Assembly: GCF_032854445.1 (NCBI RefSeq)
Contig: NC_088306.1
Span: forward strand, 1,917,873 to 1,981,872
Length of the DNA: 64,000 bases
Source of the DNA: Liolophura sinensis
Lineage: Eukaryota > Mollusca > Polyplacophora > Chitonida > Chitonidae
Direction: 5' to 3'
Shown: in pieces, positions 23,424-33,637 of the stretch
Position numbering within the stretch: position 1 is the stretch's first letter
How the letters are laid out: every line of letters starts with the position of its first letter
Made by a program: the position numbers and the translations under genes
Notes under the pieces: generated by a model
What the model saw: only the letters and a program-made list of their open reading frames with translations
Databases searched by the model: none
Told to the model about the DNA's origin: nothing

Positions 23424-24124
23424 CGCTGCAGGTTTTTAGTTTTCATCAGTTATAGATTATTGGCGACCAAACAATTCAGGTAAATGGTGAAAGGTTTAGA
23501 ATTTTTCATCAAACATTTAAGTCGTTTCCAATTGATGAGCCGAAAGAACTTCATATGCATAAAAAAAAATGGATAAAACCAATTGTAACATATATTGCAA
23601 ATGTTTTCAAGTACACGGAGATGTTCTCGCTGACGATGGTACTCACAACACGCAGACAGCCCTTGCAAGTGTGATTATGGAAAGATGCTCTGCCTGCTAG
23701 TTTACCGTCCGAATATTAACCAAAACAGCACGTAAAAGCAGAAGGATTAAAGACTGTTTCTCAAACATTCCCATTTTATACAAAACACTTTTTTTTAAGT
23801 TTTAGATTATTGGCCACCACACATTTAAGGTAAAAGGTGAAAGGTTTAGAATTCTTTATCAAACATTAAAGTCGTTTCGATGTGAGTAACCGAAAAGTGT
23901 TTATTTGTATGAAAAATTATTGGATAAAAATAATTGTAAGATATATTGGAAACGTTTCTAAATACATGGAGATGTTCTCGCTGAGGATGGTACTCACAAA
24001 ACGCAGACAGCCATTGCAAGTTTGATAATGAGAAAAACGCGTTGCCTGCTGGATTACCGTCCAAAATTATAACCAAATCAGCACGGAAAAGCAGAAGGAT
24101 TAAAGACGGTTTCTCAAATATTCC

Positions 24125-24186
24125 TTCGCCACGATATGGCTGAAATATTGCCGATTTGGCGTTAAGCCATAATCATTCATTCATTC
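24125..24186 (+). mobile_element. LINE-A 3' tail insertion inside the array (copy 4 of 4)
   Basis: Same flanks as the other three copies, with small changes in the tail. Confidence 0.85.
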
Positions 24187-24904
24187 AAACATTCCCATTT
24201 TATACAAAACACTTTCTTATATGTTTTGGATTATTGGCGACCAAACAAGTAAAGTAAAAGGTAAAAGGTTTTGAATTCTTTATCAAACATTTAAGTCGTT
24301 TCCAATTGATGAGCCCAAAGAACTTTATATGCATCAAAAAAAAATGGATAAAACCAATTGTAACATATATTGCAAATGTCTTCAAGTACACGGAGATGTT
24401 CTCGCTGAGCATCGTACTTACAACACGCAGACAGCCCTTGCAAGTGTGATTATGGAAAGATGCTCTGCCTGCTGTTTTACCGTCCGAATATTAACCAAAA
24501 CAGCACGTAAAAGCAGAAGGATTAAAGACGGTTTCTCAAACGTTCCCATTTTATACAAAACACTTTCTGATAAGTTTTAGATTATTGGCGACCAAACAAT
24601 TAAAGTAAAAATTGAAAGGTTTAGAATTCGTTATCAAACATTCAAGTCGTTTCCAATTGATGAGTTTATATCCGTCAAAAAAAATGGATAAAAGTAATTG
24701 TAACATATATTGCAAATGTTTCCAAGACATCGAGATGTTCTAGCTGAGGATGCAACTCGCAACTCTCCGACAGCCAGTGCAAGTGTGATTGTGGAAAGAT
24801 GCGCTGCCTGCTGGTTTACCTTCCAAATTTTTAATTAAAACAGTAGGTAAAAGCAGAAGGATTAAAAACGGTTTTTCAATCATTCCTGTTTTATACAAAA
24901 CACT

Positions 24905-24995
24905 TGCCCCGGGTGAGGATCGAACTCACGACCTTCAGATAGCCAGTTGATTAGTGATTATGAGACTGACGCGCTGCCTACTGCGCTACCGAGGC
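24905..24995 (-). tRNA. tRNA-Met(CAT) with intron, array copy 17
   Basis: Mature part intact. The intron ends CTGGCT as at 21254. Confidence 0.78.
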
Positions 24996-25425
24996 TTCTG
25001 ATTTTTGTTGTTTTCATCAGTTATAGATTATTGGCGACCAAACAATTCAGGTAAAAGGTGAAAGGTTTAGAATTTTTCATCAAAGATTTAAGTCGTTTCC
25101 AATTGATGAGCCAAAAGAACTTCATATGCATCAAAAAAAAAATGAATAAAACTTATGTAAGATATATTGCAAACGTTTTGAAGAGTTTATATCCATCAAA
25201 AAATGGATAAAAGTAATTGTAACATATATATGCAAATGTTTCCAAGTACATGGAAATGTTCTCGCTGAGGATGCAACTCGCAACTCTCTGACAGCCAGTG
25301 CAAGTGTGATTGTGGAAAGATGCGCTGCCTGCTAGTTCACCGTCCATATTTTTAGCCAAAACAGTATGTAAAAGCAGAATGATTGAAGACGGTTTCTCAA
25401 ACATTCCTACTTCATGCAAAACACT

Positions 25426-25516
25426 TGCCCCGGGTGAGGATCGAACTCACGACCTTCAGATAGCCCGTTCATTATTGATTATGAGACTGACGCGCTGCCC
25501 ACTGCGCTACCGAGGC
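25426..25516 (-). tRNA. tRNA-Met(CAT) with intron, array copy 18
   Basis: Second intron type and D-loop G, stems intact. Confidence 0.8.
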
Positions 25517-25756
25517 CGCTGATTATTGATGTTTTTTCATAAAAGTAATTGTAAGATATATTGCAAACGTTTCTAAGTAAAAGGAGAAGTTCTCGCTGAC
25601 GATGGTACTCATAACACGCAGACAGCCCTTGCAAGTGTGATTGTGGAAAGATGCTCTGCCTGCTGGTTTACCGTCCGAATTTTTAACCAAAACAGTACGG
25701 AAAAGCAGAATCATTCAAAACGGTTTTTCAAACATTCCTATTTCCTGCAAAACACT

Positions 25757-25847
25757 TGCCCCGGGTGAGGATCGAACTCACGACCTTCAGATAGCCCGTT
25801 TATTGGTGAATATGAGGCTGACGAGCTGCCTACTGCACTACCGAGGC
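25757..25847 (-). pseudogene. tRNA-Met(CAT)-like copy 19, diverged
   Basis: Full length and still CAT, but changes on both sides of the D-stem (GTGC with GCTC) and in the anticodon stem and intron suggest decay. It lies near the right edge of the array, where monomers are more diverged. Confidence 0.6.
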
Positions 25848-26215
25848 CGCTGAATATTGATGTTTTTTTTAAATTTTAGATTATTGGAGACCAAACGATT
25901 TAGGTAAAAGGTGAAAGGTTTAGAATTCTTTATCAAACATTTAAGTGCTTTCCAATTGATGAGCCGAAAAGAGTTTATATCCATCCACAAAAATGGATAA
26001 AAGTAATTGTAAAATATATTGCAAATGTTTCCAAGTACATGGAGATGTTCTCGATGAGGTCGGAACTCACAACACGCAGACAGCCCTTTCAAGTGTGATT
26101 ATGAGAAAGATTCGCTGCCTACTAGTTGACCGTCGAAGTTTTTAACCAAAACAGTACGTGAAAGCAGAATGATTAAAAACGGTTTCTCTAACATTCCTAT
26201 TGTATACGAAACACT

Positions 26216-26275
26216 TGCCCCGGGAGAGGATCGAACTGGCGACGTTTTGATAGCCCATTTATTAATGGTTATAAG
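26216..26275 (-). pseudogene. terminal tRNA-Met-like remnant of the array
   Basis: Only the acceptor 3' strand, T-arm and part of the intron region remain, with many changes. The TTTT terminator seen after the good copies is lost (tacgaaacac on the plus strand). Confidence 0.6.
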
Positions 26276-26570
26276 CCTTAGATTATTAGCGAGCAAACAA
26301 TCAAGGTAAAAAGGTGAAAGGTTTAGAATGAATGAATGAATGATTGAATGATTATGGGTTAACGCCACATCGGCAATATCTTAGCCATGTCGTATCGGGA
26401 ACATGTTTAAACCAAGGAACCATGAATAGTCTTCGACATGAATTGATGAACAATCAAAATTTAAAAGAAAAACATTTCTAAAAACAGTTTAAAATACTAA
26501 TTGTCAGTTAAAAGTCGAAAACGAAAATTGCTTTGATTTTATGCAGTGAAATATATATAGATATATATAT

Positions 26571-27571
26571 TGTTACGGTATTGAAAACGGCAACAGAAAA
26601 CAGACTCAGTGACTCAATATTACAATGTAAACAATGGCTTTATATATAAAATGAGACGTACAGTTTTAACAGACAGTTCAACAACAACAACAACATACAC
26701 ATCAGTATTACCGGTCTTTACAAGTTTCCAGTTCACCTTTGCATCCCAAGGAATGTATTCCAGGAAATCCAACGTAAAGACCATGGGATAAACACACAAT
26801 TCACACATTGTCCTAGACAGGTACTTCGCCAGGTTAGCGAACACAGTACACAGGTTACACAGAACTGGAACAGTCAAGCCTTTGAATGACGTCACACCCG
26901 CAGAGCACAACACAGGGTAAATACAGGCATGGAGGTATAATCCACTTCAGATCAGTCACAGCTCCCGCAGAAGCCTCACAACGAGCCGTTCAGAGACGTA
27001 GAGTAATGTCACCTTGTGGCAGAACGAACGTCCTTTGCAAAACTGAAAACTTCAGTTTAGAGTCCTTGACGACCTTGTCGGTCAGGTGAGGTCAGCGTGT
27101 TAAACAAATTACACAGTCAACACTGTATAATCATAATAAAGATCCGAACACCAATAAACGTGACTTCCGCAGAAATTCACATAAACCAGACATCAGTACA
27201 ACTGTGGTACACAAACGGTGCCGGCATAAAAATCTGTCCTCCCAAATGAAACTGGCATCACCAGCTCATATAAATATAATGGACTCGATACGAGAGCGTC
27301 GCACACTCTCCTGGCTCCCAGTGGATGCAACAAAAAATACCTTCACTCTGCACAGAAAACACGGCTTATATACGCTCCAGGTGGATTCAACTATTCTTAG
27401 ACACAGAATTAACAGCCAATGTACAGCCAGTTAAATAAACAGAGCATTGAACAAGGTGCTTTCGGCCAGGTCCGCGCTGTACATATATAACAGGGCCTGT
27501 TATGCTTATAACATATAACACAAAGGTCCGCAGACTAACAGTACATGAAAACGTTAAATAGTCATACATAA
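26571..27571 (-). mobile_element. solo LTR, second Gypsy-like family
   Basis: A 1001-bp segment with TG...CA ends, set into AT-rich DNA with atat on both sides. Read on the minus strand it begins TGTTATG and ends CGTAACA, like the LTR at 27599-28353, and has a TATA motif (gtatataag) about 200 bp in, at a similar place. Hence the minus orientation is preferred, although AATAAA motifs on the plus strand at about 27130 and 27153 leave some doubt. It lies in the 3' UTR of LINE-A copy A1. Confidence 0.65.
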
Positions 27572-27598
27572 CAATATATATATATATATATATATATA
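27572..27598 (+). repeat. (TA)n run between two LTRs
   Basis: A pure or nearly pure TA run of about 27 bp separating the 1001-bp solo LTR from the LTR of the Gypsy-like fossil. Confidence 0.9.
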
Positions 27599-28353
27599 GT
27601 TACGACCCAAACTGTCTGTATTATAAAGAGATGGCTTGTTCGAAATACACGACAGTTTAGCCGCACAAAAAAGTAACCAAAACCAGCAGATTTTATTTTA
27701 CAACAATTTATTAGCTTTAACAAGAACAGATAATAAGACTTATACAAATACTAAAGTACTTAAGTTTAACAAGAAAGGATAGCAGTATCTATACAAATAC
27801 TAAAGTACTTACCGTGTCAAGTCCAAACGGACGCATATATTCCACAATATATACCACACAGGCATAAATGCTCAGAGGCAAATTCACAAGAGGGAAAATC
27901 CACAGTATAACTGAGTGTATGACGAAATATACACAAAATTCCACAGACAGGGTCCGTGTACTAATAAGCACTGTGTACACAAGAGCACGAATCAAATATA
28001 CAAGTTCGGAATGAACATGTCCTCGGTGGAGATATAACAAAGCCAGAGGCTATAAAGACACCAAAATTCGGCACAAAAGGCCTACTAAAGTAATACACAG
28101 CGAAAGCATCCAAAACTCTCAATAATTCTCCGTTCTCTCCGTTCCCTTTTGACCTGCTTTCATAGATCTTATATAGCCTGGTGGAATTGTCTAGAATAAG
28201 AAAATTCCTGAACACTTGATGTAAAGAAACAGGCACCGAACTGAGCGCATTCTGGAATATTCTAAGGTAGAGGCAGACAGCAGGCGCTAAACTCAGCGTA
28301 TGTAAACAGTGGCAAGCTAAATTTAGAAACTGACGGCAGTCGTGCACATAACA
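27599..28353 (-). mobile_element. 3' LTR of the Gypsy-like fossil
   Basis: It starts TGTTATGTGCACG (minus strand, from 28353) and ends near GTTACGACCC-type sequence at 27599, matching the solo LTR at 4189-4960. It carries a TATA motif (ctatataag) and AATAAA-type signals at corresponding places. Confidence 0.85.
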
Positions 28354-28486
28354 CACCCACCCTTCAAGAAAAAAAGTTTTCCTAACTTTTTTTTTTTTAC
28401 TAACAATATATGTTAATCAATATATGTTAAACAATAATATATAAAACATTATAAAACCACATGTAATTAAACATTTTATACACAAC

Positions 28487-30600
28487 TTATACACGAGACA
28501 AGCAATCTGCAATAACATTATCTTTTCCCTTTACATGTTTGATTTCAAGGTTGTATTCCTGCAACAATAAACTCCACTGTAACAATCCCTGATTCTTTCC
28601 CTTAACTTTCTGTAGAAACACAAGTGGATTGTGATCAGTATTTACAATCACAGGTTGTCTCGAAACTGTTGCATAAACTTCAAAATGTTGCAGAGCTAAA
28701 ATAACAGACAAACATTCTTTTTCAACAGTTGAATAATTTCTCCGAAACTTGTTGAGTTTACGGGAAAAGAAACAAACTGGATGATCAACACCAAGATTGT
28801 CCTCCTGAAGCAAAACAGCACCTACAGCAACATCGTGAAAAATGACATCAGTTCTTGATGGCACATCCGGATGCAAATGTGAAAACTCAAAAACAAGTTC
28901 AGACAGTTGCTGTTGCTGAATGGGTTCCAGATGTTGCAGTTTAGAATCAAGTTGTTTTAAGACATTTGAATTCTGAATCTTTGAAGAATTGAGCTTAGAA
29001 TCAACCAACTGTTCGCCAATATCATCTGTATTACAGCAGCTCTGGTTAATGTCAGCAGCAACAACATTAACAGAATGTACAGCAGTGTTGTCAGTGTCAC
29101 TCCTGTTTACATAGGGTTTCAGCATGTTAATGTGACATAACTGACTTGATTTGCGCCGATCAGGTGTTTTAACAACATAGTTAAGCTCACTCAGCTTTTT
29201 GTCAACAACATATGGACCAAAATATCCGACATCAAAGCATTTACCAGGTACAGGTAGCAATACTAAAACTTTGTGACCAGGTTGAAATGACCGAACAACA
29301 GATTTCTCATCATATCTACGTTTCATATTCTTCTGAGTACATTCAAGATTGGCTTTAGCCAATTCACATGCTCCGACAAGCTTACCACGAAAATCAGATA
29401 CATAATCCAAAAGATTTACATTACTTGTGTCATCATTGAGAAACTGTTCCTTGTAAATTAACAAAGGCCCTCTAACAGTATGTCCAAATACTAAATCAAA
29501 TGGACTGAAACCCAATGATTCTTGTACTGACTCTCGAACAGCAAACATAAAAAATGGAATACCTTCATCCCAGTCTTTCTCTGTATCATAACAATAAGTC
29601 TTAATCATGTTCTTTAATGTTTGGTGAAATGTTTCATTTGCACCTTGACTTTCTGGGTGGTAGGCAGACGACTTGTATTGTTTAATGCCTAACTGGTACA
29701 TAACTTTCTGAAAAATACCAGACAAAGTTTGAACCTTGATCAGACTGTATGGATTTGGGTAAACCAAACAGAGTAAAAAGCCTTGTTAAAGCTTTGACAA
29801 CAGACTTGGTGTTTATATTCCTTAAAGGAACAGCTTCGGGAAATCTGGTTGCTGTACACATAATAGTTAACACATACTGATTCCCAGACTTCGTCCTAGG
29901 TAGAGGACCTACACAATCAATCAATATTTTGCTGAATGGCTCTTGAAAAGCTGGTACTGGCTCTAATGGTGCCTTAGGAATAGTCTGATTAGGCTTACCC
30001 ACTACCTGGCATGTATGACATGATTTACAAAACTGGGTTACATCTCCCTTTAATCCTGGCCAAAAGAAGTGGTTCAGTATCCTGTAGTAGGTCTTGTTAA
30101 CACCCAAGTGACCAGCTAATGGCATTTCATGTGCCATACGTACAATTTCAGTTCGGTATGCGTTAGGTACAACACTCTGATGTTTAACAGCCCAGTCATC
30201 ATCAACAGATACATCAGGTGGTCTCCATTTACGCATAAGTATATCAGACTTGACATAATAACACACAGGTTCAGATGAAATAACACAATCATCGAGAGCT
30301 CTGTCAAACAAACATGAAATTTCTGGGTCTTTATGCTGTTCAGTTACAAGCTGATGTTTAGAAACATGAGATATTTCACTAGGTGTACAATGATCTGATT
30401 CATCACTATCAATGCAGTCGCCTTGAGTAAACATTTGTGTAAGAAATGTATCTTGTAAGTCTGTTACTGTGTTTTTGCCGTTATCAGAAAGTTTGTTTGA
30501 CATAGACCTCGTTACAGCACAAGAGGGATACAAATCTGGAATTTCTTTCTCAACAGGATCAACAGTTTGATTTAAACAAGGTTTATCAGTTACAATAGGA
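28487..30600 (-). pseudogene. pol remnant of the Gypsy-like fossil (integrase and RNase H)
   Basis: Integrase evidence: the HHCC zinc finger (HEMPLAGHLGVNKT then CKSCHTC), core motifs ILIDCVGPLP and SDQGSNF, and HPESQGANE. C-terminal evidence: FDVGYFGPYVV and CHINMLKPYV. RNase H evidence: HPVCFFSRKLNKFRRNYST, EKECLSVILAL, NTDHNPLVFL and the end GKDNVIADCLSRV. The integrase-first order is visible directly. This is a fossil, with no intact polyprotein. Confidence 0.8.
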
Positions 30601-30630
30601 TTAACCATTACTTTGGCACCAGCAAGATCA

Positions 30631-30999
30631 TATAATCTTATACAGGCCAACAGCCTTCAAAAAATCAATAACAACATCGCCAGCCATGAGGTCAAATAAA
30701 TCATATATAGAGTTGACGGTGTAGAATCTTTGCCGAACATGGGCAAAATCTAAACAGTCAACCAGGATGTGTTTGTTGCTATATTGAACATTACATCTAA
30801 CACACTCGGGTGCACCGCTCCCATCCAAGGTGAAATTATATATTAGATAAGAATGCCTCATGAGGCAACTTGTTAAAACGACCTCATCTCTACGAGACAT
30901 ATTCAAGGTATAGGAATTATAGCCAATGACAGGGTGAATGGCATGCAGTTTATTGTAAATCCGCAGATCCCATTCACCCTGCCAAAGGCGACGAATGTA
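30631..30999 (-). pseudogene. LINE-A copy A1, end of RNase H region
   Basis: The minus strand encodes MNMSRRDEVVLTSCLMRHSY, GAPECVRCNVQYSNKHILVDC and FLKAVGLYKII, matching the extreme C-terminus of ORF2 of copy A2 (MSRRDQVVLTRCRIGHSYLT). The stretch ends exactly at the left TA of the Tc1 element. Confidence 0.8.
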
Positions 31000-32540
31000 A
31001 ACTAGTGCTCAAAAGAAAGTATACAGCTGTTTGATCAGACATCAAATAAAAACGGAAAGAAATATATTTGAAATTATTTTTAATTCCATAAGAATATTCC
31101 ATTTCACCTGAAACGTCCATGCATACAGTTCATTAAATGGTGAAGGTTTGGTTTGATGGTCAGTCAAAGAGATGTGGTGTCAACAGAACATTTACACATT
31201 TGCAAAATTCAAATGAAGTATTTTTCCCTCTGGAAATGTCATTCAAATCATGCTCAGTAGCGAGTGTGGCCTCCATTGGCATTGATGCAGGCCACAACAC
31301 GTCGCCGCATTGATGACGTCAGGCGTCGAATGACGTTAGGTGTGATTCGTTGCCATTCTTGCTGGAGACACTCTTCCGGCTGTTGAACGGTCACAGGTGG
31401 CACTGGCAGTCTTCTGACTTGTCTGCCCAGGTGGTCCCACAAGTGCTCAATTGGATTGAGGTCGGGTGAACATGCCGGCCATGGTAAGAGATCGATGTTG
31501 GCGTTCTGTAGAAAGTTGTTCGTCAATCTTGCAGTATGAGGTCTTGCATTATCATGCTGGTACAAAATTCCTCTTTGCTGTTGGTGGATGAATGGCACTA
31601 CAACCGGTCGTAAAACTTCATCCGTGTATCTGCGAGCATTGAGGTTCCCATGAATCACCACCAGCCTCGTCTTCAGAACGCCGCAGATGCCTCCCCACAC
31701 CATCACACTACCACCTCCAAACGCTCGAACTTGCGGAACACAATTTGGCACCAAACGTTCTCCTACACGCCTGTATACCCTAGCCCGACCGTCATTTTTG
31801 TACACGCAAAACCTGCTCTCGTCGGAGAACATTACCCGTGCCCATTCACGCCTCTGCCAGCGTAGAACGCGCCTGGCCCATATCAGCCGACGACGTTGAT
31901 TTTGAGGCGTCAGATAAACTCCACAATACGGTCGACGTGCCCTAATACCGTGTTGACGTAGTCGACGGTAGACTGTGTGTCGACTAATCGGGTGCCCTAC
32001 TGCCGTCGCCGCCGTTGACGTTGCCGTTACGCTCCGATTGCGGAGGTGAATGGTCCGGATGTGTCGATCTTCAGCGGGGGTGGTGACGCGTGGTCGACCG
32101 CTCCTAGGCCTGTCGGATGTAACGCCTGTCTGCCGGAGTCGCTGCATATGTCTGACGATAGTTGCTCTTTTGAAACCAAAGGTTCTGGCAATGGCGGCGT
32201 TGGTCGCTCCTTGCTGGGCCATGCCGACAGCTCTCTCTCGCTCAACTTGGCTCAAACGTGGCATACCTCTGGTGTTTTTCTGACGACTGTGTTCCTAACG
32301 TTTCCCGTCGACTCGTTTATACCGCCAAAATGCACGTTCATGTCGTGTTACACCTGGCAGGGCCATTTTTCGATTTTATGCTAAGTTTAGGCAAATCTTG
32401 CTTTGTTGGGCCAGTTTGTTCCCTGGATGGATCGGCGTTTACACGGGTAATAGGGCTCATCATGGATAATTTCTCAATTTTTTACTTTGCGCGATTTTTA
32501 TGTATTTGTTTTGGTGTATACTTTCTTTTGACCACTAGTT
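31000..32540 (-). mobile_element. Tc1-family DNA transposon, apparently complete
   Basis: 1541 bp bounded by 26-bp terminal inverted repeats (aactagtgctcaaaagaaag at the left; one mismatch) and by TA on both sides (30998-30999 and 32541-32542). The flanks join into continuous LINE-A sequence: 'ggcgacgaatg' + TA + 'tttaagaacattagac' matches 59358-59390 in copy A5. The insertion into A1 is therefore exact. The single transposase gene is open from start to stop. Confidence 0.93.
31254..32264 (-). CDS. Tc1-like transposase, DD34E, intact frame
   Basis: A 336-aa protein of normal length for Tc1 transposases, which bind the terminal repeats and cut and paste the element at TA. N-terminal helix-turn-helix regions span residues about 1-110, with a GRPR linker motif (RSGRPR, residues 54-59). 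The catalytic triad is D148 (MFSDESRF), D238 (YQHDNARPH) and E273 (SPDLNPIEHLWD), with exactly 34 residues between the last two. The GGGSVMVWGG motif lies at about 183-192. No stop or frameshift is visible, so it may encode active enzyme or be a recent arrival. The start is the first ATG in the frame, and MPRLSQ is a typical beginning. Confidence 0.93.
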   Translation of the reverse strand: MPRLSQVERERAVGMAQQGATNAAIARTFGFKRATIVRHMQRLRQTGVTSDRPRSGRPRVTTPAEDRHIRTIHLRNRSVTATSTAATAVGHPISRHTVYRRLRQHGIRARRPYCGVYLTPQNQRRRLIWARRVLRWQRREWARVMFSDESRFCVYKNDGRARVYRRVGERLVPNCVPQVRAFGGGSVMVWGGICGVLKTRLVVIHGNLNARRYTDEVLRPVVVPFIHQQQRGILYQHDNARPHTARLTNNFLQNANIDLLPWPACSPDLNPIEHLWDHLGRQVRRLPVPPVTVQQPEECLQQEWQRITPNVIRRLTSSMRRRVVACINANGGHTRY

Positions 32541-33637
32541 TATTTAAGAACATTAGACTTTTGACAAAGGTTTAGAAAGGGCAGCTTTTGCCTCCCTGTC
32601 TAGGACTGTGTTTCCATGCATACCAGTGTGACTTGGTATCCAACAGAATATGATATCTTTACCTCTTATATATTTACCTCTTAACTATTTTTTCTCGATC
32701 TTAATGAAACAAAGCTACAGATGCCGCTCGATGTTATTCATATTTTTAGTACGGTAGGATATCCTGAGCAGCATATCAGGAAGTCATTGCCAGATGTCAA
32801 TATTTTAGCCAAACTATTAATTTTTATGCCCTGGGGCACACCCATCTCCTGCTTATAAGAGTCAGAAAGAGTGGACCCTACCCGTACCTTGAACTGACGA
32901 TCAGATAAAAATTCTGATTTAAATATTGGTAATCGGCCTTATTGCCCATATCCGCGAGGTCTTTTAAAATACCATATTTCCATGTGGTGTCGTAGGCCTT
33001 TTCAAGGTCCAAAAATATGGACACCACATGTTCGTTGTTGATAAAGCCATCGCGAATAAAGGTTTCGAATCGAACAAGATGATCCATAGTGGATCTACCT
33101 TGACGAAAACCACATTGAATATTAGATAAAAGCTTGTTTGTTTCAAGAACCCAAACAAGTCTATCATTAATCATCTGTTCCATAGTCTTACAGACACAGC
33201 TGGTAAGAGCTATGGGACGGTAATTATTTGGATCAGTATGATCCTTACCCGGTTTGGGAACCGGGATAATACACGCCTCCCTCCATGATGGTGGAAAATT
33301 ACCAGTTATTCAAATATCATTAAGCAAGTCCAAGAGAGTCTCCAGTGGCTCTGTGGTAAATGGTTCAAAAACTTATAATATACATTATCAAGCCCACAAG
33401 CAGGATCGTGGGCCTTTTTTAAAGCAGTTTTAAGTTCCTCGATATTAAAATGACGATTATAATCTTCTAAGGTTTTAAACGTATAGGGCAATTTAATTTT
33501 CTCCTTCTGGTTTTTAATATGTTGAAATTCTAAAGTATAATTCTCGGAAGAAGATTTCTTGGAAATTGTTTTAGCTAGTTCATTTGCAATATCAGGTGGA
33601 GACGTTAATGTACTATCTCCATCTTTCAAATGCTGAA
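32541..33637 (-). pseudogene. LINE-A copy A1, RT and RNase H remnant
   Basis: On the minus strand RT motifs such as MEQMINDRLVWVLETNKLLS, NIQCGFRQGRSTMDHLVRFE and SIFLDLEKAYDTTWKYGILK are readable at 32878-33183, with an upstream part at 33306-33629 (AHDPACGLDNVYYKFLNHLP). About 1 kb carrying the catalytic box and most of RNase H is missing relative to A2. Frameshifts separate the pieces. Confidence 0.75.

Larger units (their letters stand above)
8935..26328 (-). repeat. tandem array of tRNA-Met-bearing monomers
   Basis: About 45 related monomers of two lengths. The long form (about 455 bp) holds a good tRNA-Met copy and, about 290 bp away, a decayed tRNA-Met-like copy. The short form (about 355 bp) lacks the good copy. 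Shared landmarks are 'ttattggcgaccaaacaatt', 'aagtcgtttccaattgatga', 'gcaaatgtttccaagtacat' and 'cattttatacaaaacactt'. The decayed copy, for example about 9304-9386, aligns along its whole length with the tRNA, including the intron-like insert. Larger segments were copied too: an offset of about 2133 bp links 11.5-13.3 kb to 13.6-15.4 kb, about 4515 bp links 15.2-16.3 to 19.7-20.9 kb, and 1268 bp links 20.9-21.7 to 22.2-22.9 kb. No ORF in the array is protein-like. The right end is cut by LINE-A copy A1. Confidence 0.92.
27599..30630 (-). mobile_element. Ty3/Gypsy-like retrotransposon fossil, broken
   Basis: Parts seen on the minus strand, from the element's 5' side: a zinc-finger plus catalytic-core integrase, a GPY/F-type C-terminal module (about 29150-29300), an RNase H region, a purine-rich tract (gaagggtgggtg) and the 3' LTR (27599-28353). 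No 5' LTR is present, and I do not recognise gag, protease or RT. Integrase precedes RNase H, the Copia-like order described for Gmr1-type Gypsy elements, whereas normal Gypsy has integrase last. The fossil sits inside LINE-A copy A1, is therefore younger than it, and looks broken in at least three places. Confidence 0.75.

Noticed and set aside
9065-26092. Dozens of 60-96 aa reading frames in the tandem array, with similar proteins on both strands
   Set aside because: They follow the repeat period, run through tRNA genes and decayed copies, overlap on both strands and show no domain. They are by-products of a non-coding repeat.
8935-26328. CRISPR-like or simple satellite array
   Set aside because: Monomers are 355-455 bp with no short direct repeat and unique spacer pattern, and they contain foldable tRNA genes. 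A plain satellite would not keep Pol III boxes and acceptor pairing.
26609-27434. Possible host exons between the two LTR families
   Set aside because: The whole stretch lies within a segment with TG...CA ends that interrupts LINE-A, so it is LTR sequence. The frames are short and lack domains.
31650-31899. Plus-strand frames rich in His, Pro and Arg
   Set aside because: Antisense shadows of the Tc1 transposase.
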